Source: Nitrospina sp.
GTDB taxonomy: Bacteria; Nitrospinota; Nitrospinia; Nitrospinales; Nitrospinaceae
Length of the DNA: 19,226 nucleotides
Direction: 5' to 3'
Assembly: GCA_004357365.1 (NCBI GenBank)
Contig: SMVT01000101.1
Coordinates: 1-19,226 of the forward strand
The notes beneath the pieces are model-generated. The model had not been told where the DNA came from and made no database searches. It saw nothing but the letters and a program-made list of their open reading frames with translations. Every line of letters starts with the position of its first letter. Positions within the stretch are counted from its first letter, which is position 1. Of this stretch, positions 6,220-13,999 are shown piece by piece. Made by a program: the position numbers and the translations under genes.

Positions 6220-8292
6220 ATGACCCCCCCTAACAAACGTTCCATTCCCCCTCGATTCCGTGTGCAGGGCACCGATGGCATTCGCCGGGAAGTGCGGCGC
6301 GCCAACGATCCTTCGCTTAAAGGGCTGTCGCCGGTGCAGGCGTTTTTGGACCGGGGGGTGATCACCGAGGAGTTCATGGAGCGCTACGCCTATGCCCATG
6401 TGACCTCGTTGATCCGCGCCGGGCGACTCCGGCGCGGCGATTCCTTCGTCGTCGGCTGGGACCCCCGCGACGTTGAGGGCTATTTCACCGGCGCGGTGAT
6501 CCACGGCATCCGCAAGGCCGGGGTGCATGCGGTGGTGCTCGGCACGGTGCCGACGCCGCTGGTGCCGATGGCCATGCTGTATCGACAGGCGGGAGGGGCG
6601 TTCATGGTCACCGCGTCGCACAATCCGAAAGACCAGAACGGCATCAAAACTTTTCTCGCCTACCGGGGGATGAAACTCCTGCCGGAAAACGACATCGCCC
6701 TGACTCGTGCTCTGATGTCCCTGGGCTCCCTCCGCAGCAAACCGCTCAAAGGACGGCGCATCAACTGGAGACAACCGGCGCTTGATCTGTTCCGCCGTTT
6801 TTCTCTGGATCCGGAAAATTCCTGGTGCCGGGATGTCTCGTTCAAGGACATTATCCTGGTGGTGGACCCAGCGCGCGGATCGCTCACCGGCATCGCCAGG
6901 GAGGTATTTAAAAAAACCGGCTTCGGCAAGGTCGTCGAAGTCAATAACCGTCTGAACGGCGACGTCAACCTCAACAGCGGTGTCGCCGATCTGGAGGGAT
7001 ATTCCGTCATTTCGCGGGACATGATCCAAAAAGGCTCCGGTCTTTTTTCAAAACACGCCGCCCTTCTGAAACTGTTTGAGCTTGGGCGGAAACATAAAAA
7101 CCGTCTGCGGTCGGGGACCCTCCGCCTCAGCGGCGCGGTGTTCGATGGCGACGGCGACCGCTTTTACCGGCTGGATTATCATCCGGGCAAGGACTGCCTG
7201 CTGGTGTTGAGCGGCGACCAAACGGCCTACCTGCAGGCGGCCTACCTGATGAAGCGCGATCCCAAAAAATATAAAGGCACGGTATACATCCATACGGTGG
7301 AAAGCGATCTCAACACGGCGCGGGCGGTGGCGCGGCTGGGATACCGGCCGCAGTTGTCGCCGGTCGGCGATAAATGGGTGTTGCGCCGCATCGCTCTGTT
7401 GATCCTGGAAACGCGGATGAAGGGCATGCGGGGGATGCCAGCGGCGGCCCTGAAAAAAAAGCTGGCGTCCTTGAAGCAATCCGAAAAGCAGGACGCCTCG
7501 GCCCTTGAAACCCTGGAGAAGCACCTCGATCGACTGAGTGCCGGTGACCCCGAGTTGCGGAATTTACCCTTCGCGGTAGGCAGTGAAGAGACGGGTCATA
7601 ACATCACTCTGGGTTGGATTGAGGGGAAGGGAGGCGAACGCCTGCCCGTATTTTGCGGCAACGGTTTGAAAAGCGCATTGAATACCTTCGCGGCGTCCCA
7701 GTTTCTGCTGGGTGATCAACCGGTGGCCCGGTATTACGCCCGGCTGGAGCGGCCCTTTCCCCCCGGGTACAAGCAGACCCTGTACGTGTATACCATTCAT
7801 CAAAAACAATTCGCGAACGGCTCCCGGGTCTGGCACCGCATCCGCAGAGGTATCCTGAAGGCCGCACGGGAACGCGGTTACCAGGGACGGGTGACGCCTT
7901 TCCGCGAGGACCGGGATATGCTGTACCTCGCATTGACGTCTCCGAAGGGCACCCAGGCGGGTATTTTTGTCCGCAACTCCGGCACCGAAAACAAGATCAG
8001 CGTCAACCTGCGCGGGGCCAAAGGCGACGCCGCTGCATTACAGGCGATGGGAGAGCAGGCCGTGCGCATCCTCTTTACCGCACTCAAAAACCAGGACAGC
8101 CCTCATTACAAAATGGAGCTGGACCTGTTGAGCCGCATCGCGGGCAAACCTCTGATGGAGTCACAGGTCACCGGACCCACTGACCGGCGGGTGATGGTGG
8201 CATTGGAAAAACAGAAACTGGTGCAACCGTCCGCAAACGGCTGGCGGCTGACCCCGCTGGGATCGTGGTATATTACCAGTGCGCCGGAATGA
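6220..8292 (+). CDS. Phosphohexomutase (phosphoglucomutase/phosphomannomutase/GlmM superfamily), long form
   Basis: The alpha-D-phosphohexomutase superfamily moves phosphate between C6 and C1 of hexoses through a phosphoserine. All four signature loops are present, numbered from the ATG at 6220: catalytic TASHNP with Ser133, metal-binding DGDGDR at 309-314, sugar-binding GSEETGH at 454-460 and phosphate-binding RNSGTENK at 585-592. The start region reads FRVQGTDGIRRE, as expected. At about 690 residues it is much longer than the usual 450-580, with extra sequence between the second and third signatures (a charged, Lys-rich helical stretch) and a C-terminal tail of about 80 residues that looks like a small winged-helix-type unit. 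Substrate (Glc, Man or GlcN phosphate) cannot be told from motifs. The frame extends upstream through the terminator, so starts before 6160 are excluded; ATGs at 6172 and 6220 remain, neither with a good ribosome site. The next gene is a beta-helix acyltransferase-like protein. Confidence 0.88.
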   Translation: MTPPNKRSIPPRFRVQGTDGIRREVRRANDPSLKGLSPVQAFLDRGVITEEFMERYAYAHVTSLIRAGRLRRGDSFVVGWDPRDVEGYFTGAVIHGIRKAGVHAVVLGTVPTPLVPMAMLYRQAGGAFMVTASHNPKDQNGIKTFLAYRGMKLLPENDIALTRALMSLGSLRSKPLKGRRINWRQPALDLFRRFSLDPENSWCRDVSFKDIILVVDPARGSLTGIAREVFKKTGFGKVVEVNNRLNGDVNLNSGVADLEGYSVISRDMIQKGSGLFSKHAALLKLFELGRKHKNRLRSGTLRLSGAVFDGDGDRFYRLDYHPGKDCLLVLSGDQTAYLQAAYLMKRDPKKYKGTVYIHTVESDLNTARAVARLGYRPQLSPVGDKWVLRRIALLILETRMKGMRGMPAAALKKKLASLKQSEKQDASALETLEKHLDRLSAGDPELRNLPFAVGSEETGHNITLGWIEGKGGERLPVFCGNGLKSALNTFAASQFLLGDQPVARYYARLERPFPPGYKQTLYVYTIHQKQFANGSRVWHRIRRGILKAARERGYQGRVTPFREDRDMLYLALTSPKGTQAGIFVRNSGTENKISVNLRGAKGDAAALQAMGEQAVRILFTALKNQDSPHYKMELDLLSRIAGKPLMESQVTGPTDRRVMVALEKQKLVQPSANGWRLTPLGSWYITSAPE

Positions 8293-8334
8293 TGCCGCCT
8301 CCCTTTGAAAACGATTTCACAGCATGGCCGTGCA

Positions 8335-9138
8335 ATGGACCTTAAAAACTTTTACGATCACTTGGACGATTTCGCCTACAAGCTCTGGTTTGAGGGCATC
8401 GAAACGCCCTGGCAGCCGCTGGATACCTTTGAGCCCTCCCTGCGCGATGCCCTCGACAATTTGCCGGACGTAAAAGAGGTGACCTCGCTCGACGGGGTGA
8501 CGCTGGCGCAGAACGATGGCTTGTCCCGCATCAACGAGCCGGCGTGTATTGTCGAGCGGTGGGTCGAGATTACCGAACCGGTGATTCTGAAACCGCTGGA
8601 TATTTTTCTGGATCGGGGGACGGTGCTGGAGCCTTCGGCCATCATCAAGGGACCGGCGATCATCGGCAAGGATTGCGAAATCCGCCAGGGCGCTTACCTG
8701 CGCGGCGGCGTTGTAGTGGGCGACCATTGCGTCATCGGCCACAACACCGAGGTGAAGCACAGCATAATCATGAACCACACCGAGGCGGGGCATTTCAATT
8801 ATATCGGCGACAGCATCGTCGGCAGTTACGTCAACCTCGGCGCCGGTTCGCGGCTTGCCAACCTGGAGTTCCGGTCCCCGGCGAATAAAAGAAACTTTCA
8901 GTTCCCACGCATTTTTGCGGAAGTGGAAGGCAAGGAAGTGGACACCGGACGCTCGAAATTCGGCGCGGTGCTGGGCGATTATGTAGAGGTCGGATGTAAC
9001 GCCGTCTTGTCCCCTGCCGTTCTGCTGGGCAAGGAGTCCTGGGTGTATCCTAACTTCACCGTACCCAAAGGTTATTACCCGCCACAAACCCGCCTCGTTC
9101 CCGCCGATCGCAAGATTAAATCCCAATACAGAAAGTGA
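8335..9138 (+). CDS. Left-handed beta-helix protein related to the GlmU/ST0452 C-terminal acetyltransferase domain
   Basis: The protein (267 residues from the ATG at 8335; a TTG at 8305 is also in frame) has about 90 N-terminal residues of unclear fold, then hexapeptide repeats over roughly 95-245 (for example AIIKGPAIIGKDCEI, VVVGDHCVIGHNTEV). The segment GHFNYIGDSIVGSYVNLGAG (152-171) parallels the GlmU acetyltransferase site, whose catalytic His would be His153, and TGRSKFGAVLGDYVEVG resembles the C-terminal half of archaeal ST0452-type sugar-1-phosphate nucleotidyltransferase/amino-sugar acetyltransferases. The N-terminal nucleotidyltransferase domain of those enzymes is absent: no GxGTR motif is seen. 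It follows the phosphohexomutase by about 40 bases, so the two probably act on one sugar phosphate. N-acetylation of an amino-sugar 1-phosphate is the most likely activity, by inference. Confidence 0.8.
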   Translation: MDLKNFYDHLDDFAYKLWFEGIETPWQPLDTFEPSLRDALDNLPDVKEVTSLDGVTLAQNDGLSRINEPACIVERWVEITEPVILKPLDIFLDRGTVLEPSAIIKGPAIIGKDCEIRQGAYLRGGVVVGDHCVIGHNTEVKHSIIMNHTEAGHFNYIGDSIVGSYVNLGAGSRLANLEFRSPANKRNFQFPRIFAEVEGKEVDTGRSKFGAVLGDYVEVGCNAVLSPAVLLGKESWVYPNFTVPKGYYPPQTRLVPADRKIKSQYRK

Positions 9139-9192
9139 TGTTTTCCGAATTCGGCAGACTCATTCCGTCGCTGGCAGGGTCGAAGGGTTGTC

Positions 9193-10005
9193 ATGCGCGA
9201 TCAACTCTGTACTGAATTCCTGCAATGGGCCCTGCCCCACCTGGGTTTGCGCTGGTCGGGCTTCCGTAAAGTACGGGGGCAGGTCTGCAAAAGGATTCAA
9301 AAAAGAATTCGAGAACTGAACCTGCCCGATCCCAGGGCCTACTCCGCTTATCTCGAACAGCACCCGGAAGAGTGGCAGGTTCTGGAACCCCTGTGCCGGG
9401 TTACCATATCCCGATTTTACCGGGACAAAGGAGTATTTGACACCCTCAACGGAGATGTTCTTCCCCACTTGGCAGAAACGGTACAACAGGAAGGGAAGAC
9501 GGTTATACGTATCTGGTCCGCGGGGTGCGCTTCCGGAGAAGAACCCTATACTCTCACCCTGCTGTGGAATTTTCTGTTGCATGACCGGTATCCGGGTCTC
9601 ACATTGGACTTGGTGGCGACGGATATCGATGCCGCGCTTTTGGAGCGGGCCCGGCGGGCTTGTTACCCCGCCAGCGCATTGAAAGAGCTTCCCCGGGAGT
9701 GGCGGGACCGGGGGTTTGTACACAAAGACAATCTGTCTCAACTGCAACCCGCATTTCAAACACCCGTCCGTTTTGTGCAGCAGGACATCCGCTGTCAAAC
9801 ACCGGAAGGGCCTTTTGACCTGATCTTGTGCCGCAATCTGGCATTCACCTATTACCAATGCGAGTTGCAGGTTCAAGTTCTGCGGCGGATTTCCGAAGTG
9901 CTGGCGCCCCACGGGGTCCTGGTTTTGGGAACCCATGAAGTGCTACCCGAAGACGGGGGCCAGTGGCAGAACCGGACTCCGGAATTCTTCGAAAAAATTA
10001 AATGA
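9193..10005 (+). CDS. CheR-type SAM-dependent methyltransferase, orphan
   Basis: The protein (270 residues) has the two-domain layout of CheR: a helical N-terminal part (about 1-85), with TISRFYRDKGVF in place of the usual T-N-E-T-x-F-F-R motif, and a Rossmann-like methyltransferase domain. SAM-binding motif I is WSAGCASGEEPYTL (108-121), nearly identical to classical CheR; ATDID is the acidic SAM-ribose contact, and FDLILCRNLAFTYY stands where CheR has CRNVLIYF. Classical CheR methylates glutamates of chemoreceptors in the cytoplasm. No chemoreceptor, CheB or other che gene is in the window, and the changed substrate-side motifs suggest a different protein substrate. The ATG at 9193 has GAAGGG 5 bases upstream. 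It starts 54 bases after the beta-helix gene, so it may be the third gene of that transcript. Confidence 0.85.
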   Translation: MRDQLCTEFLQWALPHLGLRWSGFRKVRGQVCKRIQKRIRELNLPDPRAYSAYLEQHPEEWQVLEPLCRVTISRFYRDKGVFDTLNGDVLPHLAETVQQEGKTVIRIWSAGCASGEEPYTLTLLWNFLLHDRYPGLTLDLVATDIDAALLERARRACYPASALKELPREWRDRGFVHKDNLSQLQPAFQTPVRFVQQDIRCQTPEGPFDLILCRNLAFTYYQCELQVQVLRRISEVLAPHGVLVLGTHEVLPEDGGQWQNRTPEFFEKIK

Positions 10006-10110
10006 CTCGAAAGACAGGCGCGCGGCGGCGAAACCTGCGAGATTGACCTCCGCCCCCACCGGTAGGAATTTTTCAGCTAATGGGAGTTTCGGGTGGGTGC
10101 ACGACTGCGA

Positions 10111-11100
10111 TCAGGGAACCCGGTGGAGCCCGGAATGGGGATCGTATTTCAGTTGGTCCTCCACGGTCTGGCCGTTGAACATTTTATCAAAGACCTTTCG
10201 TACATTTTGGTTGTTAAGCGGCTTTCCTTCAAAATAAGAATGGTCGTCGCCCACGCGATCGGCATGGGTGAAGTCCAGGTACACCGCCTTGGTCGAAAAC
10301 AGGTCTTTAGTGTAATGCCCGAGCCGGGCTTTTTGTAATTTGCCGAATTTCATCCGAGATAGAGCAAGTGCATTATCGTTTTCATTGATAGTGATATAAA
10401 TTCGCTTTCGGTGTTGAAGGCTATCGACCCATTCGGCATGGCCTTCATTATTGGTATCGGCGGCCATTAGGATGACGTTATCGAAAATCAGGGTGTCTCG
10501 CGCATGCTCGGAAGATTTCATGAAGTGCTTCAGAAGGTAGTTGCCCATGCTGTGAAAGGCGATATTGAACTTCAGGTCACATCTCTTATCCGCATGCTTC
10601 AGTAGGTATTCATTTAATTTTTTCAGACAGCGGTCAAAAGCATTGACGGATTTTTTAGCCTCGCCTTTTTGAGTGCGATAATTGGTAGCGCCCACGATGC
10701 CCTCATCAGCCGGCCAGGAAAAAGCCACCACCTCCACCTTGAATTTTTTCTGGAAACGCATACAGCGCTCCACTACATCTTCTATCGGGTTATTGAAAAC
10801 GTGCACGAAGAACAGACAGTTTCTTTTATGTTTGTTCATTCTTTTTAATAGATCGATAAACATTTTTTCGCTGGGGGGTGGAATTGCTGGGGAAGTTGTT
10901 TTGCCTGGAGAGTTTTTGTTGCTGGACTCCGGAAATATTTTTATTTTCCAGTTTTTGGGAGTGCCGGTGACCTTCGCCAATCTGAGTTCGTCCGGCGCCT
11001 TACTGTTAAAATTTATTCCGAAACCGATTTCCTTATTATTTTTGGAATAGAGCACATTCCGGTTGGTCACTATATAAATGGTTTGAGCGGTATTAGGCAT
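10111..11100 (-). CDS. Alpha/beta hydrolase of DUF900 type
   Basis: The 329-residue protein has the alpha/beta-hydrolase plan typical of DUF900: a strand ending in CLFFVHVFNNPIEDVVER (about 95-112), the VVAFSWPADEG segment (124-134), a nucleophile elbow AFHSMGN (181-187) with Ser184, an Asp in AADTNNEGH (Asp215) and a candidate catalytic His in DDHSYF (His287). The oxyanion-region Gly usually seen as VHGF/VHGY is replaced by Val (FVHVFNN). There is no signal peptide; the N-terminal 80 residues include a low-complexity Ser/Pro/Lys stretch. The start ATG has a strong GGAGG 8 bases upstream (complement of 11109-11113). Codon use is richer in AAA and AAT than the neighbours, and the gene stands alone on the minus strand, suggesting later acquisition. 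Substrate is unknown; an esterase or lipase-like role is inference. Confidence 0.8.
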   Translation of the reverse strand: MPNTAQTIYIVTNRNVLYSKNNKEIGFGINFNSKAPDELRLAKVTGTPKNWKIKIFPESSNKNSPGKTTSPAIPPPSEKMFIDLLKRMNKHKRNCLFFVHVFNNPIEDVVERCMRFQKKFKVEVVAFSWPADEGIVGATNYRTQKGEAKKSVNAFDRCLKKLNEYLLKHADKRCDLKFNIAFHSMGNYLLKHFMKSSEHARDTLIFDNVILMAADTNNEGHAEWVDSLQHRKRIYITINENDNALALSRMKFGKLQKARLGHYTKDLFSTKAVYLDFTHADRVGDDHSYFEGKPLNNQNVRKVFDKMFNGQTVEDQLKYDPHSGLHRVP

Positions 11101-11328
11101 GGCTGATCCCTCCTCTATAAAAGTTTCTTTGCAAGAGTCATCCTTCCCAAAGCTCCAAATAATATTGGATTAGGGAATTTTATCCTATATACCATTTTTT
11201 CGAGAGAATGCCACGGACATCCTGGGGGAGGTCTATAGCCACATACCATCACCCCCATGCCCGGGACCTTCATTCACCCCACAGAAATAAGTTTTTCATT
11301 GTGGGATTTCAAGGGGTTGCGTGAGGGT
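11101..11328. other. Intergenic region upstream of the hydrolase gene
   Basis: No gene is supported. The part next to the hydrolase start (11101-11200) is AT-rich and should carry its minus-strand promoter; a TATTAT-like -10 is visible around 11160, but without a good -35. The remaining part holds C-rich runs (for example near 11248 and 11275) with no clear structure. Confidence 0.35.
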
Positions 11329-11363
11329 AAAAAAATACCGGAGCCTTTAAAAGGCTCCGGTAT
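11329..11363 (-). terminator. Intrinsic terminator of the haem-protein gene
   Basis: Read on the minus strand, ATACCGGAGCC, loop TTTTAAA and GGCTCCGGTAT form a perfect 11-bp stem, followed by a run of seven T (11335 down to 11329). It lies 109 bases beyond the stop of the DUF3365-type gene and separates it from the hydrolase promoter. Confidence 0.93.
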
Positions 11364-11471
11364 CGAAATGATCCTGCCAGATGGGATAGTGGTTGATGAG
11401 CATCGCGGGTGTGACCTGCGGGAGAGATCAACCGGGTTGAGTCGTCCGTCCAACGAAACTTCCCATTGTGG

Positions 11472-12197
11472 TTACTTGTAAATCGAAACGCTGATGGCGC
11501 CGCCCAGTTGGCCCTGCAAGCCGGGCATTTTGCTGGCGTGAATCTTGGCGCCATTCTCGCCACCATGACAACCCATGCACCCCTTCTTGAAATACTCCGG
11601 AGAAATCAGGCGAAATGCTTTTTTCCCCTTGTGCTGGGTCATTTGGGAAAAGGACTGCCCTTTTTTCCAGCCTTGTTTCAGGAATTTGCCATCGATTACG
11701 CTTTTTTCCCAGGCATCGGCTTTGTTGGAAACGTTCACCAGGTATTCATCGCGTGTGGTGAGTTTCAGGGTCATTTGACCTCGCGTCACCTGGCCGAACT
11801 GGGTGGCGGTCTTCCGGGCAAAGATGGCGGGTAGAAAACGCCCCTGCGGGTCCAGCGCGGTGTCCTTGCCGCTGACCACGCCTTCCACCACCAGCTTGAT
11901 GGCCTGGATCAGCTGGTCCTGCGCCTTGCCGATATTACCACTGCCCTTTTTGAACTTTTTGCCGGTGGCTTTTTCGTAGTTGCTGTAAGTAATGGAAAGG
12001 AATTTATCGACGCCGATACCGGCCTTCTGTGGATTCTTGATCAGGGGTTTGTTTTGAACCAAAACCGCGCGGGATGCTTTGAGCAGGGTGGTCAGCTCAT
12101 TGGCGATGGCTTCGTCTTCACTGGACCACGCGGGCGTGACCGCCAACCCCAGGACAAAAGCTAATAGAATTACAAATGAAACGAACTTGTTGGTCAT
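11472..12197 (-). CDS. Exported single-haem Tll0287/DUF3365-type protein
   Basis: The 241-residue precursor begins with a clear Sec signal peptide (Lys4, hydrophobic core of about 16 residues, likely cleavage near AWSS at 23-26). The mature part carries features of the Tll0287-like domain (DUF3365): LLKASRAVLVQNKPLI, then a segment with ITYSNYEKATGKKFKK and QHKGKKAFRLISPEYF. One haem-c motif CMGCH lies at 207-211 in the C-terminal region, followed by GGENGAKIH. It is therefore probably a periplasmic monohaem cytochrome that may sense redox state or small ligands rather than carry bulk current; this role is inferred from the family. In many proteins this domain is fused to kinases or cyclases, but here it stands alone. 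AAGGGGG lies 6 bases before the ATG. It is monocistronic, with its own terminator. Confidence 0.87.
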   Translation of the reverse strand: MTNKFVSFVILLAFVLGLAVTPAWSSEDEAIANELTTLLKASRAVLVQNKPLIKNPQKAGIGVDKFLSITYSNYEKATGKKFKKGSGNIGKAQDQLIQAIKLVVEGVVSGKDTALDPQGRFLPAIFARKTATQFGQVTRGQMTLKLTTRDEYLVNVSNKADAWEKSVIDGKFLKQGWKKGQSFSQMTQHKGKKAFRLISPEYFKKGCMGCHGGENGAKIHASKMPGLQGQLGGAISVSIYK

Positions 12198-12379
12198 AGA
12201 ATACCCCCTTGATTCAGGTTTAAGGTATTAGACAAACAACTCCCTCTGGCAGGATAGACGAATAGTGGCGGATGCCGCCGCGATTGGCAACGACCATTTT
12301 GACCCTTTCTTTTAGATGACCTATTTTCAAAGTGTTGCGCCCCGGCTCCCGGTTGGACACGCCTGACAATCTGACCGGT

Positions 12380-12408
12380 TTGACAGGCCTGATAAAAGGT
12401 GATTTAAT
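12380..12408 (+). promoter_or_regulatory. Sigma70-like promoter of the tRNA-Leu/tig transcript
   Basis: TTGACA (12380-12385) is a perfect -35 hexamer; a 17-base spacer leads to TTTAAT (12403-12408), which matches the -10 consensus at five of six positions. The predicted transcription start near 12415 is about 10 bases before the mature tRNA. Confidence 0.8.
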
Positions 12409-12424
12409 CGAAACCTTTAGATGC

Positions 12425-12504
12425 GCGAGGGTGGCGGAACTGGCAGACGCGCTGGATTTAGGATCCAGTGGGCAACCGTGGGGGTTCGAATCCACCCCTT
12501 CGCA
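12425..12504 (+). tRNA. tRNA-Leu (anticodon UAG)
   Basis: The 7-bp acceptor stem pairs GCGAGGG (12425-12431) with CCTTCGC (12497-12503; one G-T wobble), discriminator A at 12504. The anticodon stem CTGGA/TCCAG encloses loop TTTAGGA with anticodon TAG at 12459-12461, reading CUA/CUN leucine codons. A long variable arm (TGGGCAACCGT region) marks a class II tRNA, as expected for Leu. The T-loop is TTCGAAT. The T-stem GGGGG/CCACC has one G-A mismatch (12482/12494). The 3' CCA is not encoded. Confidence 0.95.
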
Positions 12505-12536
12505 TGGGCGATTAAACCCTTTAATTTTAGCAGCTT

Positions 12537-13874
12537 ATGAAATGTGAAGTCGAGGAAATCGACGCCTGCAACCGCAAGCTGAAAATCGAGATTCCCTTGG
12601 GCGATTACCAGTCCAAGCTCAAGGCCTACTATCAGAAGCTGGGCCGCGAGGTCAAGATTCCCGGATTCCGCCCCGGCAAGGTGCCGGCCTCCATGCTGGA
12701 GAAGCGCTTCGGGCCGGAGGTCAAACAGGAAGTGTTGACTCAGATTGTCTCGGACAGCATCAACCAGGGCATTCAGGACAACAAGTTGCGGGCCATGGGC
12801 GAGCCGTCCGTGGTCGAAATTCAGGCCGAGGAAGGAACCGACATCAGCGTGATTGCCAACGTCGAAGTTCTGCCGCCTATCGACGTGAAGGATTACCAGG
12901 ATTTGGAGGTCCACCTGAAAGTCCCAAAAATCACCGATGAGGATGTGGACCGGATGATCGAAGCCTACCGGCAACAGAAGGCGAAAACCGTGCAGGTGAC
13001 CGGCCGGGCCTCACAAAAGGACGACCTCATCAAGATCGATTTCGATTGCTCGGTCGACGGCAAGACCATCGAGTCGGGCGCCGCCAAGGATTACATCATC
13101 CAGATCGGGGCCAAGAACCTGGTTGAGGGATTCGACGAAGAGGTTACCGGCATGCAGTTGGAAGAGGAGCGGACCTTTCAGTTGGCCATGCCTCGGGATC
13201 ACCCCAACGCCGCCATCGCCGGCAACGACGTGGAGTTCAAAGTGTTGTTGAAGGGCATCCAGATCAAGGAATTGCCGGAGGTGAACGACGAGTTCGCGCA
13301 GACTGCTGACCGGAAGAATGTCTATAATAATGTCGAGGAAATGCGTGAGGGCATCCGCAACAGTCTGATGGACTTTGAACGCAGTCAGGCTAAGAAGACT
13401 GCCCGCAAGGATCTGGAGGAAAAGCTGGGCGCGGCCAATCCCATCAACGTGCCCGAAAAACTGATCCAAGAGCAGATCGCGTTCATGGTGAACAAGGAAA
13501 AACAGGCGGACTCCGGCCAACCGGTGGACCCCGGCGCGGCGGATGCCAAGACCGCGGAGACCGTGACCCCCGAAGAAGAGAAAAAGCACCGCGAAGGAGC
13601 CCTCAAAATTCTTCAGCAGGAACTGGTGATCGGGCAATTATCCGACGATATGGAGATCGAGGTCAGCGACGAGGAGCTCAACCGGGAGTTGGCCAACTTC
13701 GTTCAGATTCTGGGAGGTGATTTGAAGAAATTGAAAAAGGAATGGGCTCGGTCGGGCGCGTTACTGAGACTGCATTCCAGAATCCGGCGGGAAAAAACGC
13801 TGGATCAACTGATCGACCGGGTAAAAGTGACCGAAGAAATGGTTGACAGAGATAAGTCAAAGGTCAATAATTAA
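12537..13874 (+). CDS. tig: Trigger factor, ribosome-associated chaperone/peptidyl-prolyl isomerase
   Basis: Trigger factor meets nascent chains at the ribosomal exit tunnel, shields them and isomerises prolyl bonds. The protein has 445 residues, in the usual range. The N-terminal domain (1 to about 115) carries the ribosome-binding signature GFRPGKVP (43-50). An FKBP-type domain occupies about 150-245 (DDLIKIDFDCSVDGK ... EVTGMQLEEERTFQLAMP). The C-terminal helical substrate-cradle domain runs from about 265 to the end and includes an Ala/Pro/Glu-rich insert near 325-350 that looks flexible. The ATG at 12537 lacks a clear Shine-Dalgarno site. It lies only 32 bases after the tRNA-Leu, so both probably come from the promoter at 12380, with the tRNA cut from the mRNA leader. 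It heads the tig-clpP-clpX-lon quality-control cluster. Confidence 0.96.
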   Translation: MKCEVEEIDACNRKLKIEIPLGDYQSKLKAYYQKLGREVKIPGFRPGKVPASMLEKRFGPEVKQEVLTQIVSDSINQGIQDNKLRAMGEPSVVEIQAEEGTDISVIANVEVLPPIDVKDYQDLEVHLKVPKITDEDVDRMIEAYRQQKAKTVQVTGRASQKDDLIKIDFDCSVDGKTIESGAAKDYIIQIGAKNLVEGFDEEVTGMQLEEERTFQLAMPRDHPNAAIAGNDVEFKVLLKGIQIKELPEVNDEFAQTADRKNVYNNVEEMREGIRNSLMDFERSQAKKTARKDLEEKLGAANPINVPEKLIQEQIAFMVNKEKQADSGQPVDPGAADAKTAETVTPEEEKKHREGALKILQQELVIGQLSDDMEIEVSDEELNRELANFVQILGGDLKKLKKEWARSGALLRLHSRIRREKTLDQLIDRVKVTEEMVDRDKSKVNN

Positions 13875-13983
13875 AGGAGATATACAACTTTTGACCGACG
13901 CGGAAAGCTTTCGGACCTCCTGTTTGGGTTCGGTAGCACCGGTGTTTTTGTACCCGTCCATCCCGTTCCAACCACCCTTTTAA
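13873..13983 (+). other. Possible 30-codon leader ORF with strong SD between tig and clpP
   Basis: AAAGGAGA (13873-13880), overlapping the tig stop, is the best Shine-Dalgarno sequence in the region and sits 10 bases before a TTG (13891) that opens a 30-residue frame ending at TAA 13981-13983, 16 bases before clpP. The predicted peptide starts MTDAESFRTSCLGS and ends Pro/Phe-rich, with no recognisable motif. It may be a leader peptide or an accidental frame. GAAAGCTTTC and CGGT-AGC-ACCG add small symmetrical elements in the gap. Confidence 0.3.
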
Positions 13984-13999
13984 AGAAAGTGATTCATTG

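Noticed and set aside
13873..13890. Vector sequence (resembles a T7 gene 10 ribosome site)
   Set aside because: Only a short AAGGAGATATAC match; flanking DNA is normal tig and clpP sequence, so coincidence is more likely.
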